Shown here: positions 27,981 through 37,538 of the stretch, piece after piece
How the letters are laid out: each line of letters begins with the position of its first letter
How positions within the stretch are numbered: the stretch's first letter is position 1
Assembly (NCBI GenBank): GCA_027484315.1
Contig: JAIXTE010000151.1
Span: 1 to 38,126, forward strand
Direction: 5' to 3'
DNA length: 38,126 nt
Source: Burkholderiales bacterium
Lineage (GTDB): Bacteria; Pseudomonadota; Gammaproteobacteria; Burkholderiales; Burkholderiaceae_B
Notes under the pieces: model-generated
What the model was told of the DNA's origin: nothing
The model's database searches: none
What the model saw: only the letters and a program-made list of their open reading frames with translations
Position numbers and translations under genes: made by a program

Positions 27981-30740
27981 ATGATCACAGACACTCTTAA
28001 AAAGCTTTTTGGTAGCCGCAACGAACGGTTGTTGAAAACCTACCGAAAATCCGTCATCCAGATCAACGCGCTTGAGCCGTCAATTCAGGCCTTGAGCGAC
28101 GACGCTCTGCGTGCCAAGACCGACGAATTCAAGACACGTTTGGCCCAGGGTGAGGCGCTTGATGCCCTGCTGCCAGAGGCCTTTGCTGTTGTTCGTGAGG
28201 CCAGTGTGCGCGTATTTGGCATGCGCCATTTTGATGTGCAGTTGATTGGCGGCATGGCCCTGCACCAGGGCAAAATTTCAGAAATGCGCACGGGTGAAGG
28301 AAAAACCCTGGTCGCAACGCTGCCGGCTTACCTCAATGCGCTGGAAGGCAAGGGTGTTCACGTCATCACCGTGAACGACTACCTGGCCTCGCGCGATGCG
28401 GCCTGGATGGGCAAGCTTTATGGGTTCTTGGGTTTGAGCGTGGGTTGCAACCTGTCGCGCATGCCACATGACCAAAAGCAGTCGGCTTACGCCTCAGACA
28501 TCACATACGGCACCAACAACGAATTTGGTTTTGACTACCTGCGTGACAACATGGTGTACAGCGTGGGTGAGCGGGTACAGCGCGGCCTGAACTACGCGAT
28601 TGTCGACGAAGTGGACTCGATTCTGATCGACGAGGCACGCACGCCCTTGATCATCTCGGGTCAGGCAGACGACCACACGGAAATGTACCGCAAGCTGGAT
28701 GGTCTTCCCAAAAGCTTGGTGCGCATGAAAGAAGAGCAGCGTCCAGGTGAGCCCGAAATTGAAGGCGACTTTTACGTGGATGAGAAAGGTCACCAGATCC
28801 AGATGAGTGAGTCCGGCCATGAAAAGGCCGAGCAGATTCTCAGCCAGATGGGTTTGCTGCCTGACGGCGCAAGTCTATATGACGCTGCCAACATTTCCCT
28901 GATGCACCATGTCATGGCGGCATTGCGTGCCCACAACCTGTTTCACAAAGACCAGCATTACGTGGTTCAAAACGGTGAAGTCATCATCGTGGATGAGTTC
29001 ACCGGCCGCCTGATGCCAGGGCGCCGTTGGTCCGATGGTTTGCATCAGGCTGTTGAAGCGAAGGAAGGTGTCCGGATTCAGGCTGAAAATCAGACCCTGG
29101 CTTCCATCACATTCCAGAACTACTTCCGGATGTACAAAAAGCTGTCCGGCATGACAGGTACAGCCGACACAGAGGCCTTTGAATTTCAGTCCATTTATGG
29201 GCTTGAGACAGTCATTATCCCCACGCACCGTCCTGTCCAGCGCAAAGACGCCCAGGACAAAATCTACAAAAGTGCGCGTGAAAAATACAACGCCATTCTC
29301 CAGGACATCAAGGATTGCTACGAACGCGGTCAGCCCGTATTGGTGGGCACCACGTCGATTGAAAACTCGGAGCTGATTGCCACTTTTCTTGAAAAGGAAA
29401 AGCTGCCGCACAACGTACTGAACGCCAAGCAACACGAGCGTGAGGCTGAAATTGTGGCCCAGGCAGGTCGCCCAAAGGCGATCACCATCGCCACCAACAT
29501 GGCAGGTCGGGGTACCGACATTGTGCTGGGTGGCAACCTGGAGCGCGAGCTTGCCGGGATTGAAAACAACCCTGAGATTGACGAAGCCCAGAAGCCTGCA
29601 CTCATTGAAAAAGCCCGTGCTGAATGGAAACTCAGAAACCAGGCCGTGCTTGAATCGGGTGGTTTGCACATCATTGGTTGCGAGCGCCATGAAAGCCGAC
29701 GCATTGACAACCAGCTGCGTGGACGTGCCGGCCGCCAGGGCGATGCCGGTTCCTCCCGCTTCTATCTGTCGATGGAAGACCAGTTGCTGCGCATTTTTGC
29801 CGGTGACCGCGTTCGCGCCATCATGGAGCGCCTGAAACTGCCAGAAGGCGAGGCCATTGAGGCGGGTATTGTGTCCCGCTCCATCGAGTCAGCACAGCGC
29901 AAGGTGGAAGGCCGCAATTTCGACATTCGCAAGCAGTTGCTTGAGTATGACGATGTGTCCAACGAACAGCGCAAGATCATTTACACCCAGCGCAATGAAA
30001 TTCTGGAATCAGACCAAATTCGCGAAACCATTGGCAATTTGCGTCATGGTGCCCTTGAGGCTGTGTTCCGCGAGTACGTGCCTGAGGAATCAGTCGAAGA
30101 ACAGTGGGATTTGGCCGGGCTTGAGAACGTTCTGCGCAATGAATATCAGCTGGAAGCACCGCTGGTCAAATGGCTTGAAGACGATGCCAAGAGTTCAGAC
30201 GAAGACTTCCTGAACCGAGTGTTGCAAATGGCCAGCGAAGTCTACGATGCCAAGGTGCAGTTGGTGGGGCTGGAGTCTTTCTCGAAGTTCGAGAAAACCT
30301 TGCTGTTGCAAAGCATTGATACACATTGGCGCGAGCACTTGGCCGCGCTGGATTACTTGCGCCAGGGCATTCACCTGCGCGGTTACGCGCAGAAAAACCC
30401 CAAGCAGGAATACAAGCGTGAGGCTTTTGAGCTGTTTGGTGCCCTACTGAACCGGGTTCGCGATGAAGTGGCCAAAGTGCTGTTAACGGTTCGCGTACAG
30501 TCGGCCGAGCAGGTGCAGCAGGTTGAGCAGCAGCTTGAAGAGCAGGCCTCTTCGCACTTGGAGAATGCGCAGTACCAGCATCCCGACGCAGAAGGTGATG
30601 AAGACACTGCCCAGCCCGAAGACCAGGCCGCAGCGGCTGCCAATGTGCCACGCCGCGTGAGCGAAAAAGTGGGCCGTAATGACCCCTGCCCGTGTGGTTC
30701 CGGCAAGAAGTACAAGCAATGCCATGGAAAAATTTCCTGA
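27981..30740 (+). CDS. secA: preprotein translocase ATPase SecA
   Basis: The 919-residue motor that pushes unfolded secretory proteins through SecYEG. The N-terminus [16 protein letters not shown] is typical. Walker A is MRTGEGKT (102-109), the Walker B DEVD is at 209-212, and the second nucleotide-binding domain has [14 protein letters not shown] and the arginine-finger region RGRAGRQGD. The C-terminal zinc-binding tail is complete (Cys903, Cys905, Cys914, His915), so it should bind SecB and phospholipid. An in-frame TTG at 27942 would add 13 residues but falls in the leader hairpin, so the ATG is preferred even though its ribosome site is poor. No SecM-like reading frame precedes it. Confidence 0.98.
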   Translation: MITDTLKKLFGSRNERLLKTYRKSVIQINALEPSIQALSDDALRAKTDEFKTRLAQGEALDALLPEAFAVVREASVRVFGMRHFDVQLIGGMALHQGKISEMRTGEGKTLVATLPAYLNALEGKGVHVITVNDYLASRDAAWMGKLYGFLGLSVGCNLSRMPHDQKQSAYASDITYGTNNEFGFDYLRDNMVYSVGERVQRGLNYAIVDEVDSILIDEARTPLIISGQADDHTEMYRKLDGLPKSLVRMKEEQRPGEPEIEGDFYVDEKGHQIQMSESGHEKAEQILSQMGLLPDGASLYDAANISLMHHVMAALRAHNLFHKDQHYVVQNGEVIIVDEFTGRLMPGRRWSDGLHQAVEAKEGVRIQAENQTLASITFQNYFRMYKKLSGMTGTADTEAFEFQSIYGLETVIIPTHRPVQRKDAQDKIYKSAREKYNAILQDIKDCYERGQPVLVGTTSIENSELIATFLEKEKLPHNVLNAKQHEREAEIVAQAGRPKAITIATNMAGRGTDIVLGGNLERELAGIENNPEIDEAQKPALIEKARAEWKLRNQAVLESGGLHIIGCERHESRRIDNQLRGRAGRQGDAGSSRFYLSMEDQLLRIFAGDRVRAIMERLKLPEGEAIEAGIVSRSIESAQRKVEGRNFDIRKQLLEYDDVSNEQRKIIYTQRNEILESDQIRETIGNLRHGALEAVFREYVPEESVEEQWDLAGLENVLRNEYQLEAPLVKWLEDDAKSSDEDFLNRVLQMASEVYDAKVQLVGLESFSKFEKTLLLQSIDTHWREHLAALDYLRQGIHLRGYAQKNPKQEYKREAFELFGALLNRVRDEVAKVLLTVRVQSAEQVQQVEQQLEEQASSHLENAQYQHPDAEGDEDTAQPEDQAAAAANVPRRVSEKVGRNDPCPCGSGKKYKQCHGKIS

Positions 30741-30774
30741 TTTTTTACATCGATAAACCTAGGAGTTGCCTGAA

Positions 30775-32004
30775 ATGCCTGTGAATTTGAATGTGCCTGC
30801 CGCTGAGTCCCTGTTTCCCGTTGCTGGTTTGGACATGGGGTATGCCATGGCACACATTCGCAAGCCGAATCGCAAGGACGTTCTGGTGGTTCGCATTGCT
30901 GAAGGCAGCAGCGTGTCTGGCGTCTTCACAACAAACAGGTTTTGTGCGGCACCCGTGCAGGTGTGTCAAGCCAACTTGAAAGTGGGCAAGGGCATACGTG
31001 CACTGGTCGTGAATACGGGTTGTGCCAATGCAGGTACAGGTGAACGCGGTTTGGCCGATGCACGCGCCACCACTGCCAAAGTGGCGGAGCTGTTGAGTGT
31101 GCAGCCCGAGCAGGTACTTGTGTTCTCCACTGGCGTCATTCTGGAAAACCTGCCGATGGATCGCCTGTTGCCCGGAATCGAGCAAGCGGTTGCTGGTCTG
31201 GGGCAGGCGAACTGGCTGGATGCTGCAACATCCATCATGACCACCGACACCTTGCCCAAGGCGAGCAGCCGCAAGTTGGCCGTGGGGTCGGGTGAAATTA
31301 CGATCACTGGTGTGTCAAAGGGCGCCGGCATGATTCGCCCCAATATGGCGACCATGTTGGGTTATCTGGCGACCGATGCGACTATTGCCCAGCCCGTACT
31401 GGATCGCTGGACGACTGCCATGGCAGATGCCTCATTCAATCGGATCACCATTGATGGCGACACGTCCACCAATGACAGCTTCGTTGTCATTGCCACGGGG
31501 CAAAACAAGGCTGTCAATATTCAGACTGGGCAAGAGCCGGAAGCGGCTCAGGTGTTCGAGGCTTTGAAGGCTGAATCCATCAAGCTGGCGCAGGCCATTG
31601 TTCGTGACGGTGAAGGCGCCACCAAGTTCATTACTGTCCAGGTTGAGCAGGCCGGCACAGAAGATGAGGCCTTGAAAGTGGCCTACGCCATTGGTCACTC
31701 TCCCTTGGTCAAAACAGCTTTTTTTGCGTCGGACCCCAACCTGGGCCGTATTCTGGCAGCGGTCGGTTATGCCGGCATTGACGACCTGGATCAAACCCGA
31801 ATACAGCTTTACCTGGGCGATGTGTATGTGGCTCAAAATGGCGGACGCCACCCCGATTACCGTGAAGAGCAGGGTCAAGCTGTAATGAATGATGCCGAAA
31901 TCAACGTGCGTGTTCAGCTTGGCCGGGGCTCGGCCTCCACCACAGTGTGGACCACGGATTTCTCTCATGAATACGTGACCATCAACGCCGACTATCGCAG
32001 TTGA
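30775..32004 (+). CDS. argJ: bifunctional ornithine acetyltransferase / N-acetylglutamate synthase ArgJ
   Basis: A 409-residue arginine-biosynthesis enzyme that moves the acetyl group from N-acetylornithine to glutamate and so recycles it. The self-cleavage site is in [16 protein letters not shown], where Thr193 becomes the N-terminal nucleophile of the beta chain. [24 protein letters not shown] and [12 protein letters not shown] are the other family signatures. The ATG at 30775 has AGGAG nine bases upstream. A TTG at 30766 would add three residues. Whether it is bifunctional or only a transferase cannot be told from sequence alone. Confidence 0.97.
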   Translation: MPVNLNVPAAESLFPVAGLDMGYAMAHIRKPNRKDVLVVRIAEGSSVSGVFTTNRFCAAPVQVCQANLKVGKGIRALVVNTGCANAGTGERGLADARATTAKVAELLSVQPEQVLVFSTGVILENLPMDRLLPGIEQAVAGLGQANWLDAATSIMTTDTLPKASSRKLAVGSGEITITGVSKGAGMIRPNMATMLGYLATDATIAQPVLDRWTTAMADASFNRITIDGDTSTNDSFVVIATGQNKAVNIQTGQEPEAAQVFEALKAESIKLAQAIVRDGEGATKFITVQVEQAGTEDEALKVAYAIGHSPLVKTAFFASDPNLGRILAAVGYAGIDDLDQTRIQLYLGDVYVAQNGGRHPDYREEQGQAVMNDAEINVRVQLGRGSASTTVWTTDFSHEYVTINADYRS

Positions 32005-32020
32005 TTCGGTCATTGATACC

Positions 32021-32914
32021 ATGAGCACGCAGAACAACAACCAGCACCACAGCGAGCAAAAGAGCGAAACTCAGGCCATTCTCGAGCAGCTCAGCCGCAT
32101 TGCGCAGGCCCTCGAGCAGGGGGTGATGAAAGCCCCCAACGACTGGAACGCCTCCACGGCTTTTCGCCTTCATCATCGGGCGGGCCAACTGCGCCTGGAG
32201 CCAGTAAAAACAGTTGAATCGCTGGATGCGGCGGTGCTCAAGAATATCGGTCCCCAGCTCGACAAGGTGGATCAGAATACCCACCAGTTCGTGAAAGGCC
32301 TGCCGGCCAACAACGTGCTGTTGACGGGTGCTCGGGGTACGGGCAAGTCAAGCCTGGTGAGGGCCATGTTAAGTCGCTATGCGGCCCAAGGGCTGCGATT
32401 GATTGAGGTGGACAAGTCCGACTTGCTGTTTCTGCAAGACGTGGTCGATCTGGTCAACGGACGCCCCGAGCGCTTCATCGTGTTTTGCGATGACCTGTCG
32501 TTTGAAGACGGCGAAGCGGGTTACAAAGCACTGAAAAGCGTACTGGATGGATCCATTGCCGGTACATCCGACAATGTGCTGATTTACGCTACATCGAACC
32601 GCCGTCATTTGCTGCCGCAAATGATGAAAGACAACTTGCAAACCCAGCACCTGGACAATGGTGAAATTCGTCCAGCCGAGGGCATCGAAGAAAAAGTGTC
32701 CCTGTCGGACCGTTTCGGGGTCTGGGTGTCATTTCATGCTTTCAACCAGGACGAATACCTGGCCGCGGTGCAAGTGTGGCTGGCCCATTTCAACATGCCC
32801 TATACCGACGAGGCGCGACACATTGCCTTGCGCTGGACCATCGAGCGAGGAAGCCGCAGTGGCCGACTGGCCTATCAATTCGCCAAGCACTGGGCTGGCA
32901 TCAAAGGCTTGTGA
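32021..32914 (+). CDS. DUF815 family AAA-type ATPase
   Basis: A 297-residue P-loop ATPase. Walker A is GARGTGKS (103-110), Walker B with the preceding strand is FIVFCDDLSFE (152-162), and a sensor-1-like YATSNRRHL follows. These and the C-terminal SRSGRLAYQFAKHW place it in DUF815 (COG2607), uncharacterised predicted ATPases. The first 35 residues are polar and Gln-rich. It starts 16 bases after argJ and shares GTGA with the Nudix gene, so the three are probably one transcript. No partner or substrate is known to me. Confidence 0.92.
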   Translation: MSTQNNNQHHSEQKSETQAILEQLSRIAQALEQGVMKAPNDWNASTAFRLHHRAGQLRLEPVKTVESLDAAVLKNIGPQLDKVDQNTHQFVKGLPANNVLLTGARGTGKSSLVRAMLSRYAAQGLRLIEVDKSDLLFLQDVVDLVNGRPERFIVFCDDLSFEDGEAGYKALKSVLDGSIAGTSDNVLIYATSNRRHLLPQMMKDNLQTQHLDNGEIRPAEGIEEKVSLSDRFGVWVSFHAFNQDEYLAAVQVWLAHFNMPYTDEARHIALRWTIERGSRSGRLAYQFAKHWAGIKGL

Positions 32915-33879
32915 GTGTAGTTGTGAACAGTGTTGTAAAGCCCCGCATTGATGTGGCCGTTGCTGTGGTGTTCAATACCCGTGGGCAAGTGCTTTGGGCC
33001 TGCCGCCCGGAAGGCAAACCTTACGCGGGCTACTGGGAGTTCCCTGGCGGTAAGGTGGAGGCCGATGAGGGCGTCTGGCGTGCCCTTGTCCGTGAACTCA
33101 AGGAAGAGTTGGATATCACCGCCACCCAAGGTGGCCCGTGGTTTCTGATTGAACACGATTATGAACACGCCAACGTGCGCTTGCACCTGTACCGCGTATG
33201 GGCATTTGAAGGTGATCCCAGGCCGCTGGAAAAGCAGGCCTTTACTTGGGCAAGCCTGGACAGTTCGGACCTTTCCCCTATTTTGCCCGCCACAGAGCCA
33301 TTGCTTCCCAAGCTGGCGCAGCCCGTTCTGATGGCCTTGAGCAGTTATGGTGAAAATTTTGAGGCCTGTGCAAACCGCCTAGAGCGCGCTTTGGAAGGCC
33401 TTCACACCCCAGTCTATGTCCAGTTTCGAGAAAAAGCCTTGAAGGGCGATGCTCTGATTCGTGCGTACGAACACTGTTATGCGTTGTGCCAAAAAACCGG
33501 TCAGACCATGTTGCTGAATTCGGAAACCTGGTTGAGCTTGCGCGAAAGTCTTGACGCTTTGCCCTGTCCTCTGCATTTGACAGAAGCTCATCTGCATTCC
33601 GGTGAGTTCGCGAATTTGCAATGCTTGGGCGCCTCCGTTCACAGCGCCGCTTCCTTGGCGACGGCGCATGACCGTGGGCTTGCTTATGCCGTGCTGGGCG
33701 CAGTTCAAGCCACGGCTTCGCATCCGGGTCAATCTGGAATGGGGTGGTCACAGTTTCAGGTGCTTGCCCAGGCAGCGCGCTTGCCGGTTTTTGCAATTGG
33801 CGGGCTGGCCAGTTCAGACCTGCGGATGGCGCAACAGCATGGTGCGCATGGCGTGGCCATGTTGAGTCAGTTCAAGTGA
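32911..33879 (+). CDS. Nudix hydrolase fused to a ThiE/TenI-like domain
   Basis: A 322-residue two-domain protein. The first half is a MutT-like Nudix hydrolase: the box G-x5-E-x7-RELKEEL fits at residues 47-67, with PEGKPYAGYWEFPGGK before it, so it may clean oxidised dGTP. The second half (about 168-322) resembles thiamine phosphate synthase: YVQFREKALKGDAL, LGASVHSAASLA and LPVFAIGGLASSDL match ThiE blocks. The metal-binding aspartates of true ThiE seem absent (LLNSETW where NDR is usual, PLHLTEAHL where an Asp is usual). The GTG at 32911 shares GTGA with the ATPase stop. The same frame is open further upstream within that gene but is not coding-like there. Confidence 0.9.
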   Translation: MSVVVNSVVKPRIDVAVAVVFNTRGQVLWACRPEGKPYAGYWEFPGGKVEADEGVWRALVRELKEELDITATQGGPWFLIEHDYEHANVRLHLYRVWAFEGDPRPLEKQAFTWASLDSSDLSPILPATEPLLPKLAQPVLMALSSYGENFEACANRLERALEGLHTPVYVQFREKALKGDALIRAYEHCYALCQKTGQTMLLNSETWLSLRESLDALPCPLHLTEAHLHSGEFANLQCLGASVHSAASLATAHDRGLAYAVLGAVQATASHPGQSGMGWSQFQVLAQAARLPVFAIGGLASSDLRMAQQHGAHGVAMLSQFK

Positions 33880-33929
33880 CATCAAAGGGAATTAGTCAGT
33901 AAAGCCCAAGCTCGCACCGAGGGTAAGAA

Positions 33930-34739
33930 TTACAGATTGCAAAGGCGAATCTTCAGTTCGATTGGGTCCAGATAAGGGTTGTTTTTGCTTACCCCGTTTG
34001 CATTTGGAATATTGAATCGAATCCAAAGCATGTACTTGTTGGCACTAAATTCCGGTACCACTTCAAGTTCGTTAGGCAGGTCCACTCGCAGCAACTGAAA
34101 CGACTTTCCGCTCATTTGCTGGGTGTAGTTGCCCTGTTCGGCAACGACTACATTCATTTCGCCGCTGTGTCGCAGAATTTTCAATACCAGCGCAATGGCT
34201 TTGGCCAAGGGGCGCATGGGCTCAAACCAGTTGTCGATGTCTTGCCGGCGTGCATGCGCACTTCTGGATTGCCAGCGGTGATAACCGGGCAGATCAAACT
34301 CGCAAACGCCACCAGGAATGGTGCAGCGACTGCGAATGATCATCAGGAATTCATTGTCTCGAAGGTGGTAGCCCAGGCGACCATTGCACTGGTTTAGCTG
34401 AGTCGACGCGGTATCAATGCTGGCCAGTGTGTCTTCCAGCATGTGTCTGTCCACACCGGGGTGGCCGCGGAATTGGGCCAGTGACGCACCTTGCCGTTCC
34501 AGTTCTTGAAGCAGGTCGCTTTTCAAGTCGGCGCGGGAGCCCACTTCAATAATTTCGAACAGCGTCAGCAAGGCCGTGTGGTGATCCAGTCGGTGATCAC
34601 GTGCTACGAAGAACATGAACTTTGCGAACAAATCTTCCAGCCGTAAAAGCGTACGAATTCTCTCATTGAGCGGAAACTCGTAGGTGGTGAATTGGCTGAC
34701 CTGCTGGGGGGTCTGTCGATCGTCTGTAACTTGAGTCAC
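33930..34739 (-). CDS. zapD: cell division protein ZapD
   Basis: An FtsZ-binding protein (DUF1342) that bundles protofilaments by binding the FtsZ C-terminal tail, here encoded in the same window as that tail. The hallmark TYEFPLNERIRTLLRLEDLF is close to the usual N-terminus, then a helical domain and a beta domain to the end (LRVDLPNEL, KYMLWIRFNIP). The start is unresolved. The GTG at 34739 gives 269 residues but has no ribosome site. A TTG at 34802 gives 290. An ATG with a good AAGG site at 34815 lies in another frame. It follows coaE, as in many proteobacteria. YacG, often next, is absent. Confidence 0.88.
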   Translation of the reverse strand: MTQVTDDRQTPQQVSQFTTYEFPLNERIRTLLRLEDLFAKFMFFVARDHRLDHHTALLTLFEIIEVGSRADLKSDLLQELERQGASLAQFRGHPGVDRHMLEDTLASIDTASTQLNQCNGRLGYHLRDNEFLMIIRSRCTIPGGVCEFDLPGYHRWQSRSAHARRQDIDNWFEPMRPLAKAIALVLKILRHSGEMNVVVAEQGNYTQQMSGKSFQLLRVDLPNELEVVPEFSANKYMLWIRFNIPNANGVSKNNPYLDPIELKIRLCNL

Positions 34740-34811
34740 TGAGGCGTCGCAATTAAAAAGAAAGGCATGTGTGATTGTGGCGCACCTGTACTTTTCTTGC
34801 AAACGACATGC

Positions 34812-35438
34812 TCATTTTTTGGCCTTTTTTATCAGCTTTTCATGCAGAACATCAATTTTTTCAATAAGCGTGGGCAAGTCGCCCGTGTTTTCAATTACAT
34901 GGTCTGCGCCCTGAATACGAACTTCACGGCTGGCCTGGTTGTTGATCACCGCGCGAACCTGCGTTTCCGGCCAACCATTGCGTTGAATCACTCGCGCAAC
35001 CTGCTGATCAATCGGGCAGTCCACCACCACAATGGCGTCCATCAATTCTCCCCAGCCGCCCTTCTCGAAAAGCAGCGGGACCACCACGACAAAGTAATGC
35101 GAAGCGCCTTGCCCAAGTTCGCGTTGAACTTCTTCCCGAATTTTCGGGTGCAGGATTTTTTCCAGCGCCACACGCTGTTCCGGGTTTTTGAATACAAGCG
35201 CCCGCATGTGGTCTCTGTTCATGCTGCCATTGGGCAGCACGGCTTGATCACCAAATGCGCGGCGAATACTGGCGATCGCCAAGCCACCGGTTTGTGTCAA
35301 GCTGTGCGCAATTTCATCGGTGTCGATGACTGTTGCCCCCAATTCTTTCAGGCGATTCGACACTGCAGTTTTTCCCGAGCCGATGCCGCCGGTCAACCCC
35401 ACCACCAATTCGTCCGGTTTTCTAAAAGCCTTGTGCAT
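34812..35438 (-). CDS. coaE: dephospho-CoA kinase CoaE
   Basis: The last step of coenzyme A synthesis, phosphorylating the ribose 3'-hydroxyl of dephospho-CoA. The 208-residue protein has the P-loop GLTGGIGSGKT (14-24), the DTDEIAHSLT segment with the catalytic aspartate, the lid HPKIREEV, VPLLFEKGGWGELMD and VVDCPIDQQ. It ends KKAKK and its stop codon overlaps an ATG in another frame. It begins six bases after the pilD stop, and is part of a minus-strand run pilB-pilC-pilD-coaE-zapD. Confidence 0.96.
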   Translation of the reverse strand: MHKAFRKPDELVVGLTGGIGSGKTAVSNRLKELGATVIDTDEIAHSLTQTGGLAIASIRRAFGDQAVLPNGSMNRDHMRALVFKNPEQRVALEKILHPKIREEVQRELGQGASHYFVVVVPLLFEKGGWGELMDAIVVVDCPIDQQVARVIQRNGWPETQVRAVINNQASREVRIQGADHVIENTGDLPTLIEKIDVLHEKLIKKAKK

Positions 35439-35444
35439 GGTGTA

Positions 35445-36266
35445 TCAAATCCAGCGCATCAAATCAAAGCCCGCCATCCAGGCAAATGCCCCTGCGACAA
35501 GGCAGGGTCCAAATGGAAAAGCATCAGTTTTTTTCTTGCCGCGAATGGTCTGAATAATCAAGCCGAACACAATGCCAAAGACCGAGGCAAAAAACACCAC
35601 GCTGAACAACGAGCCAACTCCTAGCCAAGCGCCGATGGCTGCAAGCAGCTTGAAGTCGCCGTAGCCCATTCCTTCTTTGCCGGTGAACAGTTTGAATGCC
35701 TGGTAAATGAACCACAACACCAGGTAACCCAAGGCTGCACCCGACACAGAACTTTCCAGTGGAACGTGGCCACCCAGCAGGCTGAATAAAAGGCCCGCCC
35801 ACATCAAGGGCAAGGTCAGGCTATCAGGTAGCAGGTAAGTGTCAAGGTCAATCACGGCGAGCACCAACAGGCAAGCAGCAAAGGCCATCAAGGCCAGGCC
35901 TGAAAGCCCGGGTGGTTGTGTGTAAGCCACGGCTGCAAACAGGGCGGCACACAGCAATTCAACAATCGGGTAGCGCCATGACACGGCGCTTTGGCAATGG
36001 CCACATTTTCCACGAAGCAACAGGAACGACAACACCGGAATGTTGTGCCATGCTTTCAACGGCGTTTTGCAGGCCGGGCAATGCGAGGCAGGCAGCCACA
36101 GGTTGAACCGTGGAAGTTCTTCCGGCTCGCGGCCTTGGGCTTCGGCCAGGTCTGAGTCCCATTCGCGTTGCATCATGATGGGCAGCCGGTAGGCCACCAC
36201 GTTCAAGAATGATCCCGTACAAAGTCCCAGCAAAATGCAAAGGATCAACCAGTGCATGGGGTCCAT
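35445..36266 (-). CDS. pilD: prepilin peptidase PilD
   Basis: A 273-residue membrane aspartic protease of the A24 family that removes prepilin leader peptides and N-methylates the new end. The cytoplasmic zinc-binding loop has CPAC and CGHC (Cys63, Cys66, Cys88, Cys91). The catalytic aspartates are in VIDLDTYLLPD (Asp142) and GMGYGDFK (Asp204). Several membrane segments follow. The ATG at 36266 (MDPMHWLILC) is taken as the start because it lies 14 bases after the pilC stop and begins just before the first membrane segment. The frame is open back to 36359, inside pilC, which is unlikely to be coding. Confidence 0.95.
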   Translation of the reverse strand: MDPMHWLILCILLGLCTGSFLNVVAYRLPIMMQREWDSDLAEAQGREPEELPRFNLWLPASHCPACKTPLKAWHNIPVLSFLLLRGKCGHCQSAVSWRYPIVELLCAALFAAVAYTQPPGLSGLALMAFAACLLVLAVIDLDTYLLPDSLTLPLMWAGLLFSLLGGHVPLESSVSGAALGYLVLWFIYQAFKLFTGKEGMGYGDFKLLAAIGAWLGVGSLFSVVFFASVFGIVFGLIIQTIRGKKKTDAFPFGPCLVAGAFAWMAGFDLMRWI

Positions 36267-36280
36267 GCTGTTCAGCGCTG

Positions 36281-37519
36281 TCAAACAATGCCTCCAATGT
36301 TGAAAATCGGCATGTACATTCCCACAATCAGTACACCCACCAATACCCCGATCACGCACATGATCATGGGCTCCATCACCGTGGACAGGGTGTCGACCTT
36401 GTCATCCAAGTTGGTTTCGTATTGATTGGCCAATCGCTCAAGCATAGCGTCCATTCGCCCGGATTCTTCCCCGATGCGTATCATCTGAATGGATTCTGGT
36501 GGAAAAATCTGGCTCTTTTCCATGCTGTCCGATACCCGCGCTCCTGAAGCCACGGCCTGTCTAATCTCCAGTGTGGCATTTTGAAACGAGTCAATTTGCG
36601 CAACACCCGCGACAGATTCCAGCGCAGATGTAATGGGCACGCCCGAGGCGCTTAGGGTAGCAAATGTGCGGGTCCACCGGGCGTGAACTGCAGTTTTCAT
36701 CAGGTCGCCTATGAAGGGGATCTTGAGCAGCAGCACATCGGCCGCATTGCGGAACTTCAGGTTCTTGCGATAAGCCTGAAACAGGCTGTAAGCCGCAAGC
36801 CCGACTGCACCCAGCAGCAACAGCCCGTGGGCTTGAAGGAAGTCGGATGCGGCCAGCAACATCAGGGTCAGGGCGGGCAGCTCTGCTTCAAACTGGCTGT
36901 ACACCGATTTGAATGAGGGCAGCACAAACAGCAACATACCCAGCGTGACCGCTATGGCCACCAGCACCACGATCGACGGGTACACCATGGCCTTGCGCAC
37001 CTTTTGTCGAATGCGAAGACTTTTCTCGATGTGGGTGGCAAGGCGGCCCAGCGCAGTGTCCAGCTCGCCCGCATTTTCTCCTGCTGACAAGGTGTTGCAA
37101 AACAGGGTGTCGAAACAGCGGGGGTGTTTGCGCATGGATTCGCTCAGTTTCAAGCCACTTTCCACGTCAGCTCGAATGGCGCGAACAACGCTTTGCATGT
37201 TGCGTTTGGATTTGCTGGTCATCCCGCCGGATATCAAACCCAGGCTTTGGCCCAAGGGAACGCCCGATTGGATCATGACCGCCAACTGGCGTACGAATGA
37301 AGCCACTACGGCCAGCTTGATCTTTCCGGTGCCGTTTCCCCTGGATTTTTTCAGGGATTCTGCCTTCACGCCCTGCCTGCTCAGCAGGTAACGGGCGTGG
37401 TCGGCTGATTTGGCGCGAATTTCTCCGGACCTGGCTTTTCGGTTGGTGCCTCGCGCTTTCTCAGTCCAAAAGAACAACATTTCCCCGGTTTGGGGTTTGT
37501 CTCGAAAGTTAGCACTCAT
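36281..37519 (-). CDS. pilC: type IV pilus inner-membrane platform protein PilC
   Basis: A 412-residue GspF/PilC-family protein, the membrane platform that links the PilB motor to the growing pilus. Two T2SSF domains of about 120 residues are visible: the first contains FVRQLAVMIQSGVPLGQSLGLI, the second ARWTRTFATLSASGVPITSALESVAG. Each is followed by long hydrophobic segments (for example MVYPSIVVLVAIAVTLGMLLF and the final TVMEPMIMCVIGVLVGVLIV). The N-terminal region has SADHARYLLSRQGV, typical of the family. It starts 19 bases after the pilB stop. Confidence 0.96.
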   Translation of the reverse strand: MSANFRDKPQTGEMLFFWTEKARGTNRKARSGEIRAKSADHARYLLSRQGVKAESLKKSRGNGTGKIKLAVVASFVRQLAVMIQSGVPLGQSLGLISGGMTSKSKRNMQSVVRAIRADVESGLKLSESMRKHPRCFDTLFCNTLSAGENAGELDTALGRLATHIEKSLRIRQKVRKAMVYPSIVVLVAIAVTLGMLLFVLPSFKSVYSQFEAELPALTLMLLAASDFLQAHGLLLLGAVGLAAYSLFQAYRKNLKFRNAADVLLLKIPFIGDLMKTAVHARWTRTFATLSASGVPITSALESVAGVAQIDSFQNATLEIRQAVASGARVSDSMEKSQIFPPESIQMIRIGEESGRMDAMLERLANQYETNLDDKVDTLSTVMEPMIMCVIGVLVGVLIVGMYMPIFNIGGIV

Positions 37520-37538
37520 GGCCCGCCCGCAATCAAAG

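Noticed and set aside
28875..29690. 271-codon open frame antisense to secA
   Set aside because: It lies wholly within the secA coding sequence, has no recognisable motif, and long antisense frames are a common by-product of codon bias. The same applies to the antisense frames in ftsZ (23500-24234), ftsA (22084-22887), the M23 gene (26999-27802) and ddl (20419-21246).
34767..35624. 285-codon plus-strand frame opposite coaE and pilD
   Set aside because: It spans two well-supported minus-strand genes and its translation (His-, Arg- and Phe-rich) looks like a shadow. No ribosome site or homology is evident.
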